Assembly: GCA_030609865.1 (NCBI GenBank)
Contig: JAUWSZ010000106.1
Span: 1-7,260 of the forward strand
Source: a bacterium
GTDB taxonomy: Bacteria; Desulfobacterota; DSWW01
Direction of reading: 5' to 3'
Length of the DNA stretch: 7,260 nucleotides
Both the position numbers and the translations under genes were made by a program. Each line of letters opens with the position of its first letter. Position 1 is the stretch's first letter. Of the stretch, positions 1-7,215 are shown one piece after another. A model generated the notes under the pieces. That model did not search any database. It saw only the letters and a program-made list of their open reading frames with translations, and was not told the origin of the DNA.

Positions 1-5
1 CTCGG

Positions 6-3000
6 TCAACCCGCTCCGGATTCCTCCAGACATATCGCGGCATCCGTGATTTCATAAATCCGAAGTTCGTTCTTCCACAAACTGGCATCCCCGATGACGG
101 TCACCCTATCCGGCTCGTACTCAACGCTCTTGATATGAACCTCGATGACCATTCGATCGTACGTGGGGATGAGTTGTCCCCGGTACTTCCAGAGAATGCG
201 ATGATTCAATCGCTGGCAGAAATGTGGGGACTGGAAGGGCGCCCCCAAGCCCTGATGGAGCGAGTAGATCTGCATGGCCTGCAGAATCGACTCAACCCCC
301 AGGGAGCCGGGCATTACCGGATCCTGATAGAAATGACAGGGATAGAACCAATCCGAGGGATCGATCTTCTTGTACCCGCACACATACCCCAGTCCGTATT
401 TTCCGCCCTGTTCCACAATCCGCACTTCATCGAGGAAATCCAGTTGAGGTCCGGCGAGGCGCTCGTACGGCCTGTCCGCCTTCTGCGTATAGAGTTGCTT
501 CCTTGCGGCGGCCGATTTCAAATCAATGTGCACGACCGGAACATCGGACAGGTATTCCCGCGTTTGCATCGGGTCGTTTGCGATGCCTCCGTCCAGGCCG
601 ATCTGGTGGGTCAACGCTGCGGGCAGAAAATACCCGAACACCGCCGTTCCCTCGTAGAAGGGCTCTGCCTCGTGGCTCAAGTCCCACCGAAACTGCTGGA
701 TAATCGTGTTCCCGGTCTTCACCGACGAGAGCAAATACGAACGATTGGTGATCGTCTTGCCCCGCAGGTCGATCGGTCTCAGGATCGTGCCCTCTCCGTC
801 CAGGTTCCGAAAACAGAAATCCACATCCGGGGCGGTCAGGGTCGTGCCCATCCAGGCGGAGACGAACCCGTTGGGTTGAAGCGAGATCTCCATCAGGATC
901 GAATAGGGTATCAGCCCGGGATGAGAGTTCTCGCGGAAGAACCAGGCATCTTCCGGAACATCGTACTCGGTCACCACGCCGGCGGGCTGCTTGAACTTGA
1001 GTCGCGTTCCGTTTGTCTCCAAAACGCGACTAATCAGCTGCAGGTCCCCGTTCGGGGTTCGCGGAGGCTGTCGGTCTTCATAGAGCGAGAACTCGGGTCC
1101 GAAACACTTGGCGATCGACCCCGTGGCAAACTCCTCCAGGTGTACTCTCGTGAACAAGGCGCCATTGCCCCTGTCTTCTACAACCGGCTGCTCGGGTTCC
1201 CTTGCCTCGACCCTTTCCCGGGGCAGCGACGCTTCCGAATCCGCTTCGACCATCACGACCCCAAGGTCCTTGAAATCAACCACGATCTTTTCGCCCAGGA
1301 GGATATCCACGTCTGCGATCGCATACGGCCTGGGGTCTGTTCCGATCTCCTTCACTTCCATGCGGTAGGTCAACAGGGTGTCCCCGGGGATCACCTGTCC
1401 CCTGCAGCGCACCTTCTGCGGCAGCCTGGGAAAGGGTTGGAACCGGGCGTCCTTCGTGCGCGTCTGGAGCCCCAGGTGCAGCATGTAGAACCGCATCAGT
1501 TGCCCGCATCCGTCCGCCATCAGCGAGCCAGCCAGCACCTGATCGTCCTTAAAGTGACAAGGAAAGTACCAGTGATCCGGGGCGAGGTCTTTCTCCGCCA
1601 CGATCATTCCCAACCCCCAGGCTCCGCCGCTCGGATCCAGGGAGACAACCCGGTCGAGCATCAGCATCTGCTCCGCGGTGAAGTGCAGGGCCGGGTTTAC
1701 GCCATCCTGGTCATAGGCAGGCCCGAAGCAATCCGCTTTGCCGCCCCTGGCAAGGGCCAGCAGATCCGCCCTGTCGAATCGCGACCGGCTGCAATTCAAC
1801 AGTGGGGTGAACTGTTTCTTCTCGATCCTTCGCTTTTCCTCGATCTCCTGCTCGGTATGGGTGATCCCCTTTCCGGCCTCGAGCTCTTCGTCGGTGAAGA
1901 AGCCGGCACAACCGCCGCGCATCTCCACGACCAGCCTGTCCTTCACGTAGCAGTCGTAACTGAAGAAGAACAGCAGGGTACCGCCCGTCTTGGCGAAGGA
2001 ATCGATCTTGATGTCGTAACGAAGGGTGTCCCCTTCCCGGGGCACGTCTTCCAGGAACGTGAGGGTGCAGTCCAGAAGCCGGTAGACCCTCTCCCCCTTG
2101 CATTCGAAATCGATCCCCAGATAGCTGATCAACCAGAGATCGCACTGGCCGGATTCCACGGCAACGGCCCAGGGGATCTGGCCATCGATCGAATACCAGG
2201 CATCGTACGGAATATCGTATTCGGTCGTCATCGAACAGGGCTTGAAGACCCCTGTCTTCGCGTCCAGTTGGGTTACCCGGCTGACGAGCAGATAGGGTTC
2301 CAGGGGAAGCCGGACACGCCTTCGGTACTTGTCGATCACTGTGTATTCTTCCCCGAAAACCTTTCCGATATCCCCTTCCGCGAACTCCCGCAGGTCCCAG
2401 TAGTCGAAGATCTCGCCAGGCGGCTTCGTACGATCCTGTTCCCCTTTGTCCCGTGGAGGGTACCCGCGGATAAGTTCGTCCAGCGTGAGCGTTCCCTCCG
2501 GTTCCGGCATCTTCGCGGGTACGGAGACGGCTTCCGAGGCAAAGGGGGCCAAATTCATCTTGAGTCGGATCGTCTCGCCGATCTGTCGAAGACCTTCCCT
2601 TCGCGATTCCAGGAAGGCGGAATGGGAAGAACTGATCAACGACAGGTTCTGATCGAAGGGACTCGATCCGCCTTCGCAGGGGAGTACGGCCGTGGATGAA
2701 TGGGAACGCATCCTTCGAAGCTCGCTTTTGTGAGCTTCGGCGTGATGTCGCACCAGTCTTTTTGATGGGACCTCGGGTTTTCCCGTGGGGCTCCATGGAG
2801 GAGGCAAGGATGCTGAACGGACCGTCTGGAGCGGTGCCCGCGGCGCGGCGGCCGGAACACCTTCGGCAACCGGGCTTGGGGTTGCGGGGGGGGCGGCCTT
2901 TTCGGGACGAAAACGCTTCTCGTTCTCCGGGTTGAGTATGGCGGGTGGAATGCGCGTTCCACCGACCGATGTCGACTTGACAAGTGATTTCTTCTGCGCG

Positions 3001-6000
3001 ACTTCCCCCTCCGGCTTCGGGTACAGGGGGCTCAAATCCAGGGCGACCCGGTGGCTGTAGAGCTTTGCCAAGGCGCGAAGAATCGATGCCTTCTCACCCG
3101 CCCCTTTTCGATTCGTCCCCACGGCCAGATGCGGCTCTTCGCCCAGGATCTCCGTAATCCAGTTCGTGCAATTCTCCCGGGCCCCGAGCTCAATGAAGAT
3201 TCGCGCGCCGTCCTGGTAGGCCTGCCGAACCAACCTCGGGAAGTCGATTTCATGGCAGTAGATCGTGGCAATGTTGTTCGCAATGACCTCGGTCTCGAGC
3301 GGAATCGGCGCAAAGCAATCCGCAGAATAGAAATCGATCCCGGAAACGGCCTGGACCGGGAGGGTGTGCACCCTGACCAGTTCGTCATAATCAGGCCTTG
3401 CGATCTCGCAGTGAATCGCGTCGCCGATGGCAACATCGAAATGCTCACAGCCAAGCCTCAGGATAACCCGCTTGCACGCCTCGTCCTCCCCGGCGATGAC
3501 CACTTCTTTCGGGGAGTTGATGAAGATGAGATGTACCCGGCCCTCGCCTTCCATGGCCTTGCGGGCCTTCGATGCGGAGGCCCGAAGGGCGCAACAGACC
3601 CAGATCCTTTCGTCGTCGCCCGCTGCCTTAGGCAGGCCCCAGGCTTCCCGCACCGTCTCCATCGGTCCAGCGAGTCGAGTCCGGAAGACAGGCGAGGCCC
3701 GCAGGGTCTCGCTCATGCTGTCCGTTTCTCCCCAAACGCCCAGGGCAACCATCATGGAGACCTCGCCCATGCTGTACCCGATGGCCATCTGTGGGTCGAC
3801 ACGGAAGCACTCTCTCACTACCTTTGTGTAGGCTATGGAGAACAGGATGCCACTCTCGAACATCGAGATCGGGCTGTCGAGCAACTCCCTCTCCCGAGAA
3901 TTCAGGTCCTTTGCCGATGCCTTCTCGAGGCTTCTCGGATAAACAAGCCCTTCTCCGATCATTCTCCCCAGGCGGGAGGAGTACTTGCACACCTCTTCGT
4001 ACACCCGTGGAAAGAGCTGGAACAGGTCTCGCCCGACCCCGACGTAGGAGTTGTAGCCTCCGGGATATACGAAGGCGATCCTCCCCGTGTTCCCCAACGG
4101 GTTGGGGGTCAGATAGCTGCCCCGCAGGGAGATCCAGTCCTGCCCGGTGGCAAAGGCCTTTTCGACCGCCTCCCGTGCAGCATCGATCTCCTGGAGGATT
4201 TCCTCCCGGTCCTGCCCCACGATCGACAGTGCAACCTCGGCGGCGCCCCGTGCCCGGGAACGTTCATGGCAGAGGGCGGACGCTCTCGGAAGCGATGCAC
4301 TTCGAACGACTTCCTGCCTGAGCGTGTCCAGGTCCTTCTTCAACCCGGCCGGATCGTCGCAGGCAAGGGGAAACAGAAAGGGCGAAGACTCTTCCAAGAA
4401 GTTGCTTACAACCCGATGCCCGGCAGGCGCCTCGGAGAGAATCACATGCGCGCAGGCACCGTCCTGCCCGAGTCCGCTGACAGCCCCGACTCGCCTCTGT
4501 GCGCCCTCCTCGAGGAACCAGGTCCGGGATTCGGTCGGAACATAGAACGGGCTCCTTTCCCATTCGGCAGGCCTTCCGGGGCCAGACCAGTTCGGAGTTC
4601 CGGGAATGTACCGGTGACAAAGGCACAGGGCCGTCTTGATGAGACTCGCCATCCCGGCGGCCGCGAAGGTGTGTCCGATGTTCGCCTTTACGCTTCCGAC
4701 TGCACATCGAGACTCAGGGCAGGAGGTTTCATAGGCCTGCTGGAGGCCCTTGATCTCCGCTTCGTCTTCGCGAACCACGCCACTTCCGGAAACCTCCAGA
4801 TAGCCTATCTCGGAAGGTTCGACACGTGCATCTTCAAGGGCCAGACGACATGCCCGGGAGAAAGACTCGGGAGAAATTCCGTTTGCGATCGCGACCCCGT
4901 CGATTGTCGCAAAGATACGGTCGCCCCCCCGACGGGCATCCTCCAGGCGCTTGAGCACCACGGCTCCTGCACCCTCCCCGACGAGCCACCCGTTTGCGTT
5001 CCGGTCGAAGCTCAGGGTCCGCCTTCCCGTGTTGACCCCGATTTCTCTGTTTCGCCACAGGACGCTCTCCACCCCGCCTGCCAGGTCCACCCCTCCCAAC
5101 ACGACGGCATCCACCTCCCGCTTCTCGAGCATCATCCGGGCGACTTCCAGGGCCTTGAAAACCGAGTTCTCCTCGGACGACAGCGTGAAGGCGGGACCAC
5201 AAAAATCCCACAGCGAGGCGATCCGGGAGGCCATGATGTTGCCGATGAAGCTCGTGTACTGATTCACGCGGGCCACGTTGTGAACACTGTCTTTGACGAT
5301 TTCGCTGAGTTCTCTCTTCTGTTCACCGGAGAGAGGGATCTCCTCCTCGGAGAAGCTCTGCTCGAGCTGTGTGCACAGATTGACCCTCCCCCTCATTTGA
5401 TGGGTCGCCAGTTCGGTTTCCATGGCGATGAGGACGGCAACGTTGTCCCCGGGTTTCAGGTCGGCTTCCTGGAGGGCCTTGTCCGCCACCTTCAAGGCGA
5501 GGAGTTGCTGGGGGATGAGACGATCCTCTTCGTTCGGAGGGATCTTGAACCGCATGAAATCCAGGTCAAAGCGGTCCACATACGCCCCCTCGGGCGCCCT
5601 TCCCTCTTCGAACCCGAAGTGCCTGAGGAGACCGGACTGCTCTTCGATCCCTTTCCAGCGTTCTTCCGGTACCGGGATGAAATGCTGGGTTCCTTCATAC
5701 GAAGCACGATGGAACGAGGACAAACCCTGGCAGTCCCCGAAATGGGCATCCATCGCCACGATCGCCATCGGCTGCGGGGTCTTCAGGCCCTTCGGGTTCG
5801 ACGGGCCGGATGCATTCCGGTCGGGTTGTGAATCCTGGTTTTCCCCTTTGCCTTCCCCCTCGAGAACGACATGCGCATTGGTTCCGCCAAACCCGAAGGC
5901 GCTCACGCCTGCGCGTCTCGGGGAGGCGCCGCTTGGCCACGGTACGGATTCCGAGGGAATCCGATCGGCAGCGATCACCTCGTTGGCAGACGTCTGGGGA

Positions 6001-7205
6001 TTCCGCAGGTGAATCGTCCCGGGAATTTCACCTTGGTTCATACACAGTATGGCCTTGGTCATGCTGGCCATGCCCGCAGCCGTTAGGAGGTGTCCGAGGT
6101 TGGATTTCACGGAACCGACCAGCGGCGAGGCTTCGTTTCGACCAAAAAAGGCATCCATCGAATTGAGTTCGACTTTGTCCCCAAGCCGGGTGCCGGTTGC
6201 ATGGCATTCGACGTACTGGATGCTCTTCGGCTCGACGCCTGCGTCGGCATAGGCCCTTTCAAAGGCCAGGACCTGTCCCTTCGAGTTGGGGCTGAGGACA
6301 GACTGCCCCTTCCCGTCGTTGGACAGCCCGATCCCGAGGATGACTACGTGGATCCGGTCCCCATCCCGGACCGCATCGCTGTACCTCTTCAACACGAACA
6401 TGCCGGCGCCTTCCCCTGCCACCAGCCCCCCGGAATGCTCATCCAGAGGAGCGCTCGTCTCCCCTTCTTCCGGGTATGCCTGGAAGATGGAAAACCCGAC
6501 ATGGATGAACAGCGGGTCTGCCGCGCTCACGGCCCCGGCAAGCATCAAGTCCGCCTTGCCGCTTAGCAGGTAGTCGCATGCGAGCTTGACGGCATACAGG
6601 GAGGAGGCGCAAGCCGCATCGAGCGAGAAGTGTACGCCGGACAAGGACAGGGCCTCGGCGATCAGGGCCGCCGGGTACCCGGATATCCTCCCATGGTCGC
6701 TCGACGGGCTCTGTGCGGAGGAAAACGGGATGAGGTGGAAGCCTTCGTCCTTCAGGAGATCCCGGAGGCAGGATTCTGCCGTCTGATGATACAGGGGCAG
6801 GAACAGACGATTCGAGGATTTCGTCGGAAAGGACAGGTTTCCGAGAATGACGCCGCATCGGGCGAGGGCGTCCGCATTTCTCCAATAACCGCTGTCCCGC
6901 AGCGCCTCTCGAGCCACGTGGAGAGACCATTGGACCCCATCGTCCGCCTCACGGACGCGTTCCGTAGCGATGTCGAACCCCGTCGGATCCATCTCGAAGT
7001 CACGTACATACCCACCCTGCATGCAGTAGAACCTGTCGGGCATGCCCTTCCGGGGGTCGTAGTATTCCCGGACAGGCACTCCCATCTTCTCGTCCGTCGC
7101 CAGGGACCGCGCATCCTTGCCATCCTGGAGATTCCGCCAGAACTCCTCGGGCGTCCCCGCCTCGGGAAACAGACAGGAAAGTCCAACAACCGCTATCTTT
7201 TCCAT
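6..7205 (-). CDS. pfaC: PfaC/Pfa3-like polyunsaturated fatty acid (secondary lipid) synthase subunit, KS-CLF-AT-DH-DH
   Basis: This gene encodes a 2399-residue multidomain cytoplasmic synthase that should condense, select and dehydrate acyl chains held on a partner ACP during iterative long-chain (probably polyunsaturated) fatty acid synthesis. Seen in order: KS (about 1-450) with Cys199, His335 and His372; a CLF-like KS (about 478-930) with Glu679 in place of Cys; AT (about 1040-1390) with GYSMG Ser1145 and His1265; a Pro/Ala and basic linker (about 1400-1595); and two FabA-like dehydratases (about 1599-1990 and 2015-2397) with CHF motifs at His1884 and His2291. The order KS-CLF-DH-DH is the PfaC plan; the inserted AT resembles PfaB. 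No ACP, KR or ER is present, so PfaA- and PfaD-type partners are inferred. The ATG at 7205 is chosen because MEKIAVVGLSC is a typical KS N-terminus and AGGG lies 6 bases upstream. The frame is uninterrupted. The family is secure; the exact lipid product (PUFA, glycolipid chain or other) cannot be read from this gene. Confidence 0.95.
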   Translation of the reverse strand: MEKIAVVGLSCLFPEAGTPEEFWRNLQDGKDARSLATDEKMGVPVREYYDPRKGMPDRFYCMQGGYVRDFEMDPTGFDIATERVREADDGVQWSLHVAREALRDSGYWRNADALARCGVILGNLSFPTKSSNRLFLPLYHQTAESCLRDLLKDEGFHLIPFSSAQSPSSDHGRISGYPAALIAEALSLSGVHFSLDAACASSLYAVKLACDYLLSGKADLMLAGAVSAADPLFIHVGFSIFQAYPEEGETSAPLDEHSGGLVAGEGAGMFVLKRYSDAVRDGDRIHVVILGIGLSNDGKGQSVLSPNSKGQVLAFERAYADAGVEPKSIQYVECHATGTRLGDKVELNSMDAFFGRNEASPLVGSVKSNLGHLLTAAGMASMTKAILCMNQGEIPGTIHLRNPQTSANEVIAADRIPSESVPWPSGASPRRAGVSAFGFGGTNAHVVLEGEGKGENQDSQPDRNASGPSNPKGLKTPQPMAIVAMDAHFGDCQGLSSFHRASYEGTQHFIPVPEERWKGIEEQSGLLRHFGFEEGRAPEGAYVDRFDLDFMRFKIPPNEEDRLIPQQLLALKVADKALQEADLKPGDNVAVLIAMETELATHQMRGRVNLCTQLEQSFSEEEIPLSGEQKRELSEIVKDSVHNVARVNQYTSFIGNIMASRIASLWDFCGPAFTLSSEENSVFKALEVARMMLEKREVDAVVLGGVDLAGGVESVLWRNREIGVNTGRRTLSFDRNANGWLVGEGAGAVVLKRLEDARRGGDRIFATIDGVAIANGISPESFSRACRLALEDARVEPSEIGYLEVSGSGVVREDEAEIKGLQQAYETSCPESRCAVGSVKANIGHTFAAAGMASLIKTALCLCHRYIPGTPNWSGPGRPAEWERSPFYVPTESRTWFLEEGAQRRVGAVSGLGQDGACAHVILSEAPAGHRVVSNFLEESSPFLFPLACDDPAGLKKDLDTLRQEVVRSASLPRASALCHERSRARGAAEVALSIVGQDREEILQEIDAAREAVEKAFATGQDWISLRGSYLTPNPLGNTGRIAFVYPGGYNSYVGVGRDLFQLFPRVYEEVCKYSSRLGRMIGEGLVYPRSLEKASAKDLNSRERELLDSPISMFESGILFSIAYTKVVRECFRVDPQMAIGYSMGEVSMMVALGVWGETDSMSETLRASPVFRTRLAGPMETVREAWGLPKAAGDDERIWVCCALRASASKARKAMEGEGRVHLIFINSPKEVVIAGEDEACKRVILRLGCEHFDVAIGDAIHCEIARPDYDELVRVHTLPVQAVSGIDFYSADCFAPIPLETEVIANNIATIYCHEIDFPRLVRQAYQDGARIFIELGARENCTNWITEILGEEPHLAVGTNRKGAGEKASILRALAKLYSHRVALDLSPLYPKPEGEVAQKKSLVKSTSVGGTRIPPAILNPENEKRFRPEKAAPPATPSPVAEGVPAAAPRAPLQTVRSASLPPPWSPTGKPEVPSKRLVRHHAEAHKSELRRMRSHSSTAVLPCEGGSSPFDQNLSLISSSHSAFLESRREGLRQIGETIRLKMNLAPFASEAVSVPAKMPEPEGTLTLDELIRGYPPRDKGEQDRTKPPGEIFDYWDLREFAEGDIGKVFGEEYTVIDKYRRRVRLPLEPYLLVSRVTQLDAKTGVFKPCSMTTEYDIPYDAWYSIDGQIPWAVAVESGQCDLWLISYLGIDFECKGERVYRLLDCTLTFLEDVPREGDTLRYDIKIDSFAKTGGTLLFFFSYDCYVKDRLVVEMRGGCAGFFTDEELEAGKGITHTEQEIEEKRRIEKKQFTPLLNCSRSRFDRADLLALARGGKADCFGPAYDQDGVNPALHFTAEQMLMLDRVVSLDPSGGAWGLGMIVAEKDLAPDHWYFPCHFKDDQVLAGSLMADGCGQLMRFYMLHLGLQTRTKDARFQPFPRLPQKVRCRGQVIPGDTLLTYRMEVKEIGTDPRPYAIADVDILLGEKIVVDFKDLGVVMVEADSEASLPRERVEAREPEQPVVEDRGNGALFTRVHLEEFATGSIAKCFGPEFSLYEDRQPPRTPNGDLQLISRVLETNGTRLKFKQPAGVVTEYDVPEDAWFFRENSHPGLIPYSILMEISLQPNGFVSAWMGTTLTAPDVDFCFRNLDGEGTILRPIDLRGKTITNRSYLLSSVKTGNTIIQQFRWDLSHEAEPFYEGTAVFGYFLPAALTHQIGLDGGIANDPMQTREYLSDVPVVHIDLKSAAARKQLYTQKADRPYERLAGPQLDFLDEVRIVEQGGKYGLGYVCGYKKIDPSDWFYPCHFYQDPVMPGSLGVESILQAMQIYSLHQGLGAPFQSPHFCQRLNHRILWKYRGQLIPTYDRMVIEVHIKSVEYEPDRVTVIGDASLWKNELRIYEITDAAICLEESGAG
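15..1163 (-). other. Domain: FabA-like dehydratase 2 (double hot-dog), residues ~2015-2397
   Basis: This is the second dehydratase and the C-terminal domain of the protein. Its first half starts at LEEFATGSIAKCFG (2023), repeats the beginning of DH1 about 417 residues later, and also lacks a catalytic His. Its second half has WFYPCHFYQDPVMPGSLGVE, with His2291 (codon CAT at 335..333) and Glu2305 in place of the FabA Asp. The DPVMPG loop is canonical. The protein ends 94 residues after Glu2305, so no acylglycerol-phosphate acyltransferase follows, unlike what is described for some myxobacterial Pfa3 proteins. Confidence 0.88.
1236..2411 (-). other. Domain: FabA-like dehydratase 1 (double hot-dog), residues ~1599-1990
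   Basis: This domain removes water from the beta-hydroxyacyl-ACP, and FabA-type members may also isomerise the double bond. The first half (from about LREFAEGDIGKVFG at 1605) has the hot-dog scaffold but no catalytic His at the expected point, where it reads DGQIPWAVAVESG. The second half carries WYFPCHFKDDQVLAGSLMAD, giving His1884 (codon CAC at 1556..1554) and Asp1898. The 14-residue spacing equals that between His70 and Asp84 of E. coli FabA. The usual DPVMPG loop is altered to DQVLAG. The domain is probably active, but with a substrate pocket differing from that of DH2. Confidence 0.87.
2421..3008 (-). other. Interdomain linker, Pro/Ala-rich and basic, with a pre-DH helix, residues ~1400-1595
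   Basis: This roughly 195-residue stretch separates AT from DH1 and has no catalytic motif. Residues about 1435-1480 are rich in Pro, Ala and Ser, consistent with a flexible tether. Residues 1481-1501 carry a dense cluster of Lys, Arg and His. Residues 1529-1550, starting HSAFLESRREGL, look like an amphipathic helix of a kind that often precedes DH or ACP regions in Pfa-type proteins. I looked for a degenerate ACP (a D-S-L type phosphopantetheine site) and found none. The DNA includes an 8-base G run on the plus strand at 2886..2893, but the frame is intact across it. Confidence 0.6.
3036..4088 (-). other. Domain: PfaB-like acyltransferase (AT), residues ~1040-1390
   Basis: This is an alpha/beta-hydrolase-fold acyl-CoA:ACP acyltransferase. 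The entry motif is FVYPGGYNSYVGVGRDLF (1045-1062). The serine elbow is GYSMG with Ser1145 (codon AGC at 3773..3771), and the partner His1265 sits in AIHCE. The C-terminal part reads DFPRLV, then IFIELGARENCTNWI, and later SHRVALDLSPLY, which resembles PfaB and the AT of ORF B / Pfa3 proteins rather than malonyl transferases such as FabD. Whether it loads extender units, transfers starters, or acts on the finished chain as a thioesterase cannot be decided here. Fusion between CLF and DH is the main difference from gammaproteobacterial PfaC. Confidence 0.85.
4416..5774 (-). other. Domain: chain-length-factor-like KS (CLF), residues ~478-930
   Basis: This second thiolase-fold domain is probably a non-condensing partner of the first KS that helps set chain length. 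The stretch GPAFTLSSEENS (671-681) aligns with the KS nucleophile motif and puts Glu679 (codon GAG at 5171..5169) where Cys should be. The ECHATGT motif is replaced by EVSGSGV, so its His becomes Ser806. The last His (845, in ANIGH) is kept, and the C-terminal GFGGTNAHV motif is degraded to GLGQDGACAHV (911-921). Loss of Cys with retention of the fold is standard for CLF domains of type II PKS and Pfa synthases. Residues 930-1040 form a KS-to-AT connector without a motif I recognise. Confidence 0.9.
5856..7205 (-). other. Domain: active beta-ketoacyl-ACP synthase (KS), residues ~1-450
   Basis: This domain performs the decarboxylative condensation that extends the chain. The nucleophile is Cys199 in DAACASS (codon TGC at 6611..6609). 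The two catalytic histidines are His335 in ECHATGT and His372 in SNLGH, with Lys367 in SVKSN, and the domain closes with the GFGGTNAHV motif at 438-446. All residues needed for a working thiolase-fold KS are present. The early segment around residues 57-75, with YCMQGGYVRDF, and the LFLPLYH stretch at 134-140 are features I associate with PfaC / ORF B-type KS domains rather than modular type I PKS. That family assignment is from memory, not an alignment. Confidence 0.93.
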
Positions 7206-7211
7206 CGCATG

Positions 7212-7215
7212 CCCT
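7212..7215 (-). promoter_or_regulatory. Weak ribosome binding site for the synthase gene
   Basis: AGGG on the minus strand lies 6 bases before the ATG at 7205..7203. It is a short Shine-Dalgarno match, but the spacing is right and it supports this start codon. It overlaps a TAG that could end an upstream gene, which would allow translational coupling. An out-of-frame ATG at 7210..7208 lies between the AGGG and the start. Confidence 0.45.

Noticed and set aside
1..5. Terminator or downstream gene after the stop
   Set aside because: Only five bases remain beyond the stop codon, too few to judge.
135..2699. 854-codon open frame on the plus strand, antisense to the DH and linker region
   Set aside because: It is exactly codon-on-codon opposite the synthase, so its stops can occur only where the gene uses TTA, CTA or TCA codons. 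These are rare here; the frame ends at 2699 opposite a TCA for Ser1503. The translation shows no recognisable domain, while the minus strand has clear motifs throughout.
1711..2796. 361-codon minus-strand frame overlapping DH1
   Set aside because: Out-of-frame shadow of the synthase with low-complexity Arg/Gly/Pro-rich translation and no motif. DH1 motifs are intact in the main frame.
2886..2893. Run of eight G (plus strand) as a possible frameshift or phase-variation site
   Set aside because: It encodes Ala/Pro in the flexible linker, and conserved domains on both sides are in the same frame, so there is no sign of a shift in this sequence.
2421..3008. Possible degenerate ACP in the linker
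   Set aside because: No D-S-L/I phosphopantetheine attachment motif or four-helix-like pattern is visible.
3051..5831. 926-codon open frame on the plus strand, antisense to AT and CLF
   Set aside because: Same mirror-frame effect: it ends at 5831 opposite a TCA for Ser459. No domain is recognised, and the real coding strand is certain.
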